From: Membranipora membranacea
Lineage: Eukaryota > Bryozoa > Gymnolaemata > Cheilostomatida > Membraniporidae
Assembly: GCA_914767715.1 (NCBI GenBank)
Contig: OU612065.1
Coordinates: 26,784,001-26,848,000 of the forward strand
Direction: 5' to 3'
Length of the DNA stretch: 64,000 nt
The notes beneath the pieces were generated by a model that was not told the origin of the DNA, did not search any database, and saw nothing but the letters and a program-made list of their open reading frames with translations. Shown here piece after piece: positions 56,201 through 64,000 of this stretch. Position 1 is the stretch's first letter. Each line of letters starts with the position of its first letter. The position numbers and the translations under genes are program-made.

Positions 56201-59200
56201 ATCTGAAAATATTTTCAATCTGGCTCCTCAAATCATAGGATAAGCTGCTTGGCCGAAAGTTTGTTAAGATAGTCCGCAAATACAACACTGCCTAGCGCCT
56301 ATCCTCACTTCTTTGTAGTGAAATCTTGTTCAAATAGTAATGGAATGTATAGAGTTTTGTGTTTTCATTGGCAGACATAAACAGCCAAAAGTCAAAAGCT
56401 TTAGCGGAATGAAAACAAGCACAGCTTTGCTACTGTCAGCCAAGTGTTGGCAAAGACAATACTAGACACAACAGCTGTCAAATAAATCTGAGCTATGCAA
56501 TCACACACAATCCAGAGATTGATTGCGACACATGATAGACATGGTTTAGGTGGTGGCATGGAGAAGCAGGTGCTTCAAGCTACGGACAGTTCTGCTTCAG
56601 TCTTAGAACACATCGTAGGTTAGGTTGGTGGCATGCAGAAGCAGGTGCTTTAAGCTAAGGAGAGTTCTTCTCCAGTCTTAGATCTCATATTTATTGCACT
56701 TGTTGCAGCTGCTAGTCCCCATAAAAAGAAAAGACCAAAGGATTTTATGAGTCAACGTTAAAATTTTTGCCAAAACTAATACTCGCCGAGCACTTGCTCT
56801 GAATGTTTTATGCCTTTTTCTGAGGAGCCTGGGTAGTACTGGATCAAGTTTAATCCAATTACCTGTATTCCAGTTGCTCCCTTCCACTGGTCATGCCGCA
56901 GGCAAAGGCGTGATTAGTCAATCGGGAGCAACTCCGAATGCAGGCAAATGGTTCAAACTTGGTCTAGGGTAGTATGGCTAGTTTGACTATTAGTGAAGCC
57001 GTAATGTACTTCCCCTGCGCTTCAGACATTCAGACATAGGGCAGTCATGAAGATTATTACGCAATGTCGGGCTACACTAAAGGTGACAATGCACCTAATC
57101 TACACGCCGGTCAAGAAGGGATCAACGGGGCTGTCACTAAATGATGAATATCTATACTATCTATGCTTATTATCACGTTCAGAGGGATCTGATTTGACAG
57201 GTTGTGTATTATGCTGTAACACAATCAATTATATCAATATAAATAGAATCCATTTATATTTTTTGTATAATATAATGGGGACCAAATAAACATAATTAGA
57301 TAGATCAGGCATAAATTACCAGCTCAGTCAAGTGGGTGATGGCATATCTGGGCTGGTTTATGGATACTTGAACCTGGTGTTGGGTTTGTTTGTATACATT
57401 GGCATATTAATTGAAATGCATAACAAAAGTTTGTGTTTTGTGTCGCCCTGTGACAAGTGCATGCTGTAATGAACATATAATTAATAATGAACCTGTAGAA
57501 CTAAATACCCACTCTGCATTTAACTGATGATCTTTGTGACTCCAGAGCATCAAGACATACAGCTATAGAATGAGATCTACAGTAAGCCTGTAAACCGCCT
57601 TAACTTTTTACACCAAAACATTTAGTAAAAAACCCTGGCAAGTTTTCCCCTTCTGCGTGCTACATAAGCTGCCAGCTAATGGAATTAAAGCAATATCAAT
57701 AGTAATATTTCTGCCACAATGCCATATCAAAACATTGCAATTGGGAAGTATTTGATTCATGAATAGCAATAATAACCATATTACAATAAGCTAAGCCCCT
57801 GATAGCGGAATAGATAATATATAAATGATAGTGGATTAATAATAGTTCGGAAAAAATTATTTTTAGAATTATATAGGTGGTTTATTGTATGTTTATTATG
57901 GCACGCTATAATGATTTTAATAAAACGGCAAAACAGAGACCAGTCAGATAGTTTAAAATGTGAGTAGAGATAGCCCTGCTCAGGCAGTTTCAGTTTCAAG
58001 CTAAGTCATCTAGCCACAGGCCATTCAGGTCAACAAGTGAGCTGTCAGATGCCTCCTACATATGTTGATATTTAGTTGTTTTGCCATCACTACTCCTTTA
58101 AATGTTGTGATATGATGTGAGATTTGGTACCTATCCACACCATGATGACACGTCGAGACCTGTCCCGTCAAACTCTTGTTTTCTTCTAAAAAAAATTCAG
58201 GAGGATTGTGAAATCGTGCACCTATAACAGTAAATGTCAGGTGAGAGGCATATAGAAACCAAACATAATACGGGTACATATAAGCCTCATTGCTATTTCT
58301 CCATATAGGAGAAGACTAAGGGTTCAATTCAGATTAGAGATTTGTGACTACTTGATAGCTCAAGACAAAAAGATTTACCACCAAAATACCAATGAACTGG
58401 CAAGCATATTGTTTTTGAAACAAAAGCTGAGTCAGTGTTGAGTAACCAATATACTGTGGAGCAGATCTTTTTCACATAGTAAAGATTGTGAGAAATCAAT
58501 GTCAGCAGGTACCATCTGGGCCGACTACCTGCATATTGTTGGGCAGCATTCATCTATTTGCGCATCCAACTTGCTGCCCAAGATCCCCAGTGGCTTAGAC
58601 TGTAAAATAACGACCTCCTAGAAAGCTTATCTCAGCATGTTATTTTACCAAAGGGACACAATAACTTTGCCAAGTGGGACCATAGTAAGTCCTCCTGCTG
58701 GAGTTTGGGGACAGCCTGAATTTTGAAAAAAAAGCCAATATTATTAATTAATTTAAAATTCATTGTGTTGATTAACGAGTGATTGCAATCACCTCACCAT
58801 GATCGAACTGTCCAACTTTGTCCAGATGTTTTTTTGCATATTCTCATATAATGCTCATCTGAGGCAGCCCAATCGGTTCTTTGTGATGTAATCATAGACA
58901 TAAATTTATATCTCTTGTAATGTAATTGATGATTTGCGCAGCGTCAGCAATTTCAACTTTGCATTGTGCAATTATAATGTAACAGTGATGATAATTAATA
59001 TGTTTAACTATAGTTATTTTCTATAAATTTCAGCTGCCAGACACACAGAGTGGTGGACTTTGATTATTACGACAAAGAGGAGTTGATGATTTTGTTGCAG
59101 CAGACTGGAGGAGAAAACTCACAAAGCTACCTGACTCTGCAACTCAACCTTGACCTGTTACCTGACAATGCCTGGAATAGTGCAGAGTAAGTCTTATCAC

Positions 59201-60837
59201 CATGCTGAGTACTGATCGCAAAGTGTGCCCTCATAAATATTGAAGCTGCAGTAGCTTTTCTTCATATTTGTTATCATATTAAAGGTCTCAGAAATGTGGC
59301 AACCCTTTTGAATAGCCTCCTAACACAGTGTTTAGTTGAAATACAACTCTTCTCAACTTTTCTCAAATACTATAGATGTCCCCTCTTTATATCTCTGTAA
59401 GCTCATAGTATGTTTTTTCATCTTTTTTACTCAGTTGCAACCATCCTGATAAATTCTTTAAAAGTCATTGTGGGGTGTAAGTGTGGCTTTATCTTTGGTG
59501 CCAAAATTTCTCATAAGTTTAATTTTTTTTTTTCAGTGAGCCGGTGGGTTTTGATGTTGGTCAGTATGTGAATCTATCCAATATTAAGATACTAGAGAAT
59601 GTAACTAAAGCTGTACAAGTCAGTGTCAGCGGCAAACGAGATATCGGCAGCGTGGTAAGTACCTGAGGCACAAGTTACTGGCCATACTGCAAAACCTCGT
59701 AATAAAGTCACTAGATTTGTAAATGAAGGTGACTTTTAAGATGATACATGGTAGACGCGGTTTATATCTGAATCATATTTTCCTTTTTATTGTCCATAGA
59801 TAGACTTGTAAGTGCATAGATTGATCACAGAGGATATTTTTTTGGAATGGTTCATATGTGGTTTTAGGTGTGTGGTGACTTATAAATGTGAAGTTTTTTT
59901 TTATTTGTTTATGGAAACATAGCAAAGTCTGGTGATTTTAGTCAGATTTTACGGTAAATCCATCACAACCTAAGTGCAAAAATAGTGTGAAGGGCTATCA
60001 ATAAGGCTGTAGCAACTCATGGTATATATTATACAACAAACGTAAATAACAATCAGTATTCAGATCTAGCTGACAGGATGGTCGAAACTGGCACCCATCC
60101 ATGTTGTGTCATGCAGGACGTTTGCTCACCTATTTTGAAGAACTTTGCTGTTGTTGTTTTGGTTGGGCAGGAAACAAAACCCAAAACAAAAAAACAGCTG
60201 GTCAAGAAAGCCTACTTGCTCTATGAGCTGTGCACTTACTCAAATGCAAAGTAAAAAATTTAAACTACGTCATTTTGATGATCAAACAGAGAGTTGAATG
60301 TCAGAGTTATCTCTTCAGGAAAAAGTAGCAGACAACTCCTAATTGGATTCCGGATACTGCCTCCTATTATTTGGCATTCAGGAGGCTGTTTACTCATTCA
60401 TTTGAATGTTCAAGATTACAGAGCAGTGTGACATGATATTCGTCATGGTTGAAATGTTTCAAATTGTCGATTAAATTTGTTATTTACCCACTATGTATAA
60501 TTCGATGGGTACCTCACAACAAAACTTTCTGGAATTTGGTTTCATGTGAATTCGTTGATGTGCACACAGTCGACCTGAATTTCCACAGTATTTATGTTTC
60601 AAGTTCCATAGCAAGAATGTTGATATGCCTTTTTTGTATCTTTAATAATGTTGACAATGATTCGTTCCTCCCATACAGATGTTGTCAAGTCGCAGAGTAC
60701 GGCTCTTTATGTACAGAGTTGAGGATGACGACTCCGATGATGAAGAGGAGGATATGATGTCACAGGGAGAGGCGGAAAACCTTGACGACTCGTCACTACA
60801 AGCCGGCGGTGGTAGTGACAAGGAAAACATGAACTAA
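35240..60837 (+). CDS. ANAPC4: Anaphase-promoting complex subunit 4
   Basis: Nineteen coding exons: 35240-35492, 35842-36043, 36377-36418, 36979-37081, 37472-37564, 38080-38163, 38603-38698, 39250-39431, 39853-40005, 40642-40697, 41877-41983, 43146-43272, 44060-44157, 44519-44595, 45103-45228, 46323-46382, 59034-59186, 59537-59654, 60679-60837. All phases agree; total 762 residues (human about 808). The N-terminal half is the WD40 propeller (EMVWSPKMDLVAAITAAEP; VTSIAWDPLGK). The middle has the family's helical APC4 domain (ENLKAFSRWLY; then ILRLSDQTVPADLE with ADFLHDNF; then EKVGQYLK). The C-terminus is acidic (VEDDDSDDEEEDMMSQGE) and ends DKENMN. ANAPC4 is a scaffold of the APC/C ubiquitin ligase platform with APC1 and APC5. 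The 12.65-kb intron 16 contains an antisense nested gene. AATAAA occurs near 61458. Confidence 0.96.
36611..36692 (+). mobile_element. tRNA-derived SINE head or tRNA pseudogene
   Basis: A-box TGGTGTAGTGGTCTTAGTG and perfect B-box GGGTTCGAATCCC are 40-odd bases apart, followed at once by a seven-T Pol III terminator. The putative acceptor-stem sides do not pair, so it is not a working tRNA gene. Located in an ANAPC4 intron. Confidence 0.65.
37967..37987. repeat. (TA)n microsatellite
   Basis: About ten TA repeats followed by TGTGTG, in an ANAPC4 intron. Confidence 0.95.
40142..40185. repeat. Short hairpin repeat, copy 2
   Basis: TGTCATGCGACTAC and GTAGCCCCCTGACA flank a 10-base A-rich loop, followed by CGGCTA. 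It is a diverged copy of the hairpin at 14868-14919, here with several stem mismatches. Confidence 0.5.
42000..43145 (+). other. ANAPC4 intron 11 body
   Basis: AT-rich intron of 1.16 kb (41984-43145). Open frames in it lack splice or family support. Nothing else was seen. Confidence 0.75.
43907..43928. repeat. (AT)n microsatellite
   Basis: Eleven AT dinucleotides in an ANAPC4 intron. Confidence 0.95.
44218..44382 (+). repeat. 45-bp minisatellite, three full units plus a partial
   Basis: Units 44218-44262, 44263-44307 and 44308-44352 each begin CTAGCTAACATTAA and differ by a single base; a degenerate fourth unit follows. Because 45 is a multiple of three, one frame stays open through all units (period ANIKSPYLNWPDYTL). 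The array is wholly intronic, between ANAPC4 exons 13 and 14. Confidence 0.95.
47870..47943. mobile_element. Small hairpin MITE
   Basis: Arms AAATAACC, a short bulge, then TCTATTGCACGGCGC pair with GCGCCGTGCAATAGA, bulge, GGTTATTT around an AT-rich loop (CTATAATAAAA). A short GC-rich core in AT-rich surroundings, with no coding potential. Confidence 0.6.
51770..52054 (-). other. In-frame open extension after the stop of the nested gene
   Basis: Directly after the TAG at 52057-52055 the same frame stays open for 94 codons to a TGA at 51772-51770. It contains Cys-containing segments (CNPKFQHLACGFCNDEH). It could be a readthrough product, an alternatively spliced last exon (TAG can act as acceptor, phase 0), a decayed longer C-terminus, or chance. 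No family recognised. Confidence 0.3.
52055..55366 (-). CDS. Secreted Tae4-fold protein (domesticated type VI secretion amidase effector, catalytic pair replaced)
   Basis: Minus-strand exons 55366-55295, 53239-52714 and 52173-52055 join in phase (0, 1) to give 238 residues. Residues 1-24 contain a signal peptide (MERVLLSLLALCGLAFA). Residues 28-199 match the Tae4 layout: PTFKDLSKNYF at the N-terminus, an IIGK turn, the active-site helix DTTALRLSLAFNKIGG, then DGQQYIFRTTSYGPFLAMKY, then TGRQGIVRF, then ADARIALWDCD, and a closing EFWELP. Tae4 enzymes cleave the peptidoglycan stem peptide with a Cys in TCA(I/L)R(L/M)S and a His four residues before LW's Trp. Here these are Thr71 (ACA) and Arg169 (AGA), so hydrolysis is unlikely. 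A 39-residue tail with two Cys comes from a separate exon. Introns and signal peptide show it is a genuine eukaryotic gene, nested antisense in ANAPC4. Third exon less certain. Confidence 0.75.
56543..56690 (+). repeat. 75-bp tandem dimer
   Basis: Two units (56543-56617 and 56618-56690) share GGTGGTGGCATG, GAAGCAGGTGCTT, AAGCTA, AGTTCT and CAGTCTTAGA, at roughly 80% identity. Located in the giant ANAPC4 intron. Confidence 0.85.
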
Positions 60838-61701
60838 CAATATCAGCTGCACAACGTATACATGCAAGCTGGGAACTTGATTATCAATAGTACTGTGCTG
60901 TTTGTTCATGGTGTTTTCTAAAGTCCAGTAATAAGATGACGTTGTTGATGCCTATCTTTTTTAAGAGTTGACAGACTTTTTTGAGAATAATCCGCTATCT
61001 TGAAGGTGGCCAAATCTAATTTGTATTAGCAATAGTAAAGATACAAATGTAACTGTTTTTTGAGAAATACTTTTTGTTGTAGTTTTACAAAGTTTCAGTG
61101 GTTTTTTAAATGCAAGAAAATAAGTATGTAGGTATGTAAATAATTTAGCACTCACATAGAGTGGTTCAGAGATCAAACGTTGATCTTACCACTGACTATC
61201 GTGATGAAAACAATGATATTTTGCTATGTATAAATATATACGTGTTGCGAGATGCTCCACAAATGCACATAGATATGTTATCATTGAACACTTCACAGTT
61301 ATTTTTTTGGTGTTAAAAACCCTGCTTGGCTCTCTCTCTTTCTAGGACATTGTGTACCGGTATGGTCGTTTGAGTGGAATTTATGGCTTCAAGTTTATTT
61401 CATAATTTGATTGTACCCTGAAAGTGGTAATTAGTTCAGTGAACTGCGCATAAAAATAATAAACAAAGGATTAATAAGGTGGCATGAGTAATGATGTTGA
61501 AATGTCACTTGCAGGTTAAAATGTAGTAAAAATGGTCTCGTCCACATCCCATGATTACACAGTACGATTGGGATATGATATGGCCTTGCTGAGGTTGGTC
61601 TTGGTTTGAAACAGTCTGGTATTTGTCCTCTTGTTTTTTGTTTGAAACAATCTTATCTGTCATTGTCTCATAAAATGAGGGCGCCTTCACTGGTGGTGGG
61701 T
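60838..61701. other. ANAPC4 3' UTR and intergenic
   Basis: AT-rich, AATAAA near 61458. No gene was seen. Confidence 0.65.
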
Positions 61702-62209
61702 ATAGACAGTTTTCTGAGCTCCGATTTAGGCCTCAATTTCGAGTTGTCCTCTCTCCAGTTTGGTACTTTTAACCCACGCCGCATAGGAAAAACGTGCTGA
61801 AAAGAGGGTTATCTTGTAAACCGCTTATAATAGGATAAAGATTACTTTTGATTCAGAATTTGCAACATTGAAAACTCAGATGGATATAGTTTGGGAAATA
61901 ATTTTAATATTTTGATAGTCAATTATAGCATTTTCCACCTGTTTTGCGGACAATTTGGCAGAATCTTTCATGAGTTTCGTCAATAAAATTAGGATTTATC
62001 AACATTCAAGCCTCCAATGATTTGGAAACCAAAGGTTTTTCAATGGTGCAGACTCTGAATCAAAAATCATTTTTATCCTAATCTTAGCGGTTTTCAATAT
62101 AACCCTCTTTCAGCAGGTTTTTCCTATGCGGCGTGGGTTAAAAGTTCCAAACTGGAGAGAGGACAACTCCGAATTGAGGCATAAATAAGAGCTCAGAAAA
62201 CTGTCTATT
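61702..62209. mobile_element. 508-bp foldback element with about 170-bp inverted arms
   Basis: The left arm (61702-61870) and right arm (about 62040-62209) are reverse complements at roughly 85-90%. They share GACAGTTTTCTGAGCTC, GAGTTGTCCTCTCTCCAGTT, AACCCACGCCGCATAGGAAA and GAGGGTTAT. The loop is AT-rich and non-coding. Flanks are GGTGGTGGGTAT on the left and TATTGTTTAG on the right. The intact sequence GGTGGTGGGTATTGTTTAG at about 62289 looks like the empty site, implying a TAT (or TA) target duplication. Confidence 0.85.
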
Positions 62210-62345
62210 GTTTAGAAATCTTCGAAAAGCGATTATAACATAATATGATGGCGCTTGGATGACTTGGTTTTGGTTATGACATGATGCTGGTGGTGGGTAT
62301 TGTTTAGAAAGTTTTGAGAAGTAATTGTAATATGATTAAATGGGT
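62205..62345 (+). repeat. Imperfect direct repeat flanking the foldback element
   Basis: TATTGTTTAGAAA, an A/G-rich stretch, then AATATGAT and TGG occurs at 62207 and at 62296. The second copy also has the GGTGGTGGGTAT that lies left of the foldback element. Confidence 0.6.
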
Positions 62346-62825
62346 ACTTTATATGAGGGCGAGTGAACGACGTAGTTGTGCTGATGAGTGCAAAGCCAAA
62401 TAAATATAAATTGAGCCGCCAACCGAGAGAAAAATCGGACACTCAGACTCAGAGAGACAGCTTGGCAGAATCAGCACACAGCTAAAAGAAGAAAGGTCCG
62501 TTCGACTCCATATTGTGAACTCATATCATGTAATATAACACAACATCAGATAAACTATTTTAAACAATAAATAAATTATTTAAATCTATACAAGTTCGGT
62601 GAAGTCTATTTAACTCGAGTTAGTTAGGAATCATTGGCGTTCTGCCCTAACAGTGCACATCAGTTAGAATGATGAAGAAATTTGTTTCCACTATAAAGGA
62701 TTGACAAAATTGAGTAATTGTTTCTTATTTCCGATGCATGAAAGAAATCCAAGCGTCCATGTCGATAACTGATTGATTTGTTTGTTCCCTTTCTCTCTAG
62801 AGGAAATTTCTACGCACAAAACACG
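62346..62825 (+). other. Probable promoter and 5' UTR of the small secreted-protein gene
   Basis: An AAATAAATATAAATT stretch at about 62398-62412 could act as a TATA-like element. A strong acceptor (TTCCCTTTCTCTCTAG, ending 62801) lies 25 bp before the ATG at 62826, so the 5' UTR is interrupted by an intron. The transcription start is not identified. Confidence 0.4.
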
Positions 62826-63101
62826 ATGAGAGCCTTGATGATATCTGTAGCAGTTGTTTTATTGATGTTGGGTGCCAGCTCAGCTCTTAAAAATTGCATT
62901 GAACAAGAGAAAAGCAACCTATATTTTCCGCATTACAACAAACCTCCAAGAAAATATCTTATCACTGAATTTGAGTGTTCAATGCCTAAATTTGAGCCGC
63001 ATATTTATTCTGCAACGAAAAATACAGCTCGCTCTCTGTTAAGCGCATTGGCTGCTGCCTATCAAAATCAAATGCAACTTCACTTTGTAATATTAAAATA
63101 A
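62826..63101 (+). CDS. Small secreted protein, unknown family (91 residues)
   Basis: Starts at ATG 62826 just downstream of a good acceptor. Residues 1-20 form a typical signal peptide (MRALMISVAVVLLMLGASSA). The mature part of about 70 residues has two cysteines (NCIEQEKSN and EFECSMPKFEP), is basic and aromatic, and ends HFVILK before TAA. Two cysteines could form one disulfide. No known family is recognised. If a donor inside the exon is used the protein would continue beyond, but none is obvious. Confidence 0.55.
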   Translation: MRALMISVAVVLLMLGASSALKNCIEQEKSNLYFPHYNKPPRKYLITEFECSMPKFEPHIYSATKNTARSLLSALAAAYQNQMQLHFVILK

Positions 63102-64000
63102 AACAGGTCCTCAAACTAATGTTGCTATGTGTGCTTGTTGATTTTCTATGAAGCTCAAAACTGAAAAGATGAGGCTGCAATTTCAGTGTTGTCATCTAAT
63201 GGGCTAATAGTCAATATCAGGGTGTGAAATTAACCATCTAGCGTACATAGAGAGGTAGTTTCCTTCGACGATAATGACGGCATATAATGACAGCAATAAT
63301 GACGGCATCACCTAGTGCGTTAAGTTACAACCCTGATTTTGACAATCAATTTTTCCAAATTATTGGCCCAATATGTGTCAATTCTGAGATTAATTTTTTA
63401 ATTAGTTATATTCGAGCTATACAGAATTCCAGGAGCACCCATTACCCATCCCTCACCGGGGTGGGGGGGGGGGGGCGTCGGGCGAGGGGCAAAGGTCTGG
63501 GGGACTCAGACTACCCATTACTATGAGTGGCAGCAGTTTTATTTCACTTGACAGGGATAAATTAATTCATCTTATTTGTAGATTACTACACAAAGCTTCC
63601 ATGTGTTAGATGCATGGAGGCACATTTTTCAGCATCCTTGCATTAATATTTTTCCAACTCAGTATGAAGTCAAGGCTTAACTTGAGATGATCGTCATAGC
63701 CTGCTCAACAGTCGCGTTGCTTGGCTCTACCATTTGATACCCTTCCAATAATTTGCAATAGCCTGAGAATTTGATCGCATCATTGTCCGATTGTATTACA
63801 GCGTAAGCTGTAAGAAAAGATCAATGATGGGCAAGATAAATTTATTTTCAATCTCTTATGTTATCGTTATACCCACATCTTATATCCACCCAAACACTTC
63901 TTTTTGATTCATATGACTACTTCTTTTAACAACCTTCATCAACATCTTCGTTCATCAACATCTCTACATACATTTAAATTTGCATTGTCGTAACATTTGT
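63102..64000. other. Downstream non-coding sequence
   Basis: Contains a 13-G run (63463-63475) and a G-rich piece (63484-63512) similar to 10185-10212. No gene is seen before the window ends. Confidence 0.5.

Larger units (their letters stand above)
46383..59033 (+). other. Giant intron 16 of ANAPC4 (12.65 kb)
   Basis: Donor GG|gtgagt, acceptor AATTTCAG. It is by far the largest intron of the gene. It contains an antisense nested gene (52055-55366), a hairpin element (47870-47943) and a 75-bp tandem dimer (56543-56690). I see no other exon in it. Confidence 0.85.

Overview
This is a stretch of animal nuclear genome, not bacterial or viral. It is AT-rich and intron-rich, with GT-AG introns of a few hundred bases up to 12.7 kb, tRNA-derived SINEs, foldback/MITE elements and microsatellites. 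The proteins recognised are metazoan: XPB/ERCC3, CCDC51/MITOK, a Shal/Kv4 potassium channel and ANAPC4. The phylum cannot be fixed from this sequence alone. The long introns and low GC suit a marine invertebrate (cnidarian, lophotrochozoan or invertebrate deuterostome).

Layout. (1) 908-7730 (+): the last seven coding exons of the TFIIH helicase XPB. (2) 11713-16901 (+): a four-exon type II membrane protein, probably a five-bladed beta-propeller glycan enzyme. (3) 18664-23104 (+): a five-exon CCDC51/MITOK-like mitochondrial inner-membrane protein; its introns carry SINEs and a Mutator-like MITE. (4) 23817-30448 (-): a complete Kv4/Shal channel, convergent with CCDC51, with two interchangeable exons for the selectivity filter and S6. 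(5) 35240-60837 (+): complete ANAPC4 in 19 coding exons; all splice phases are consistent and give 762 residues. (6) Inside the 12.65-kb ANAPC4 intron, on the opposite strand (52055-55366): a three-exon gene for a secreted protein with the fold signature of the bacterial type VI secretion amidase effector Tae4. (7) 62826-63101 (+): a small secreted protein of unknown function.

The most interesting item is (6). It looks like a horizontally acquired, domesticated amidase-effector ('dae') gene. It has gained introns and a eukaryotic signal peptide and sits nested in a cell-cycle gene. Both residues expected for catalysis are replaced (Thr71 for Cys, Arg169 for His), so it is probably a pseudo-enzyme with a binding or decoy role. 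Second is the pair of equal-length, phase-locked Kv4 pore/S6 exons: using both would break the frame, so one gene should make two channels with different pores.

The non-coding part holds a perfect 80-bp palindrome with no spacer, three foldback elements, a short MITE family flanked by 8-bp duplications, a 545-bp Mutator-like element with a perfect 9-bp target-site duplication, a head-to-head SINE pair and a 45-bp minisatellite. No functional tRNA, rRNA or CRISPR was seen.
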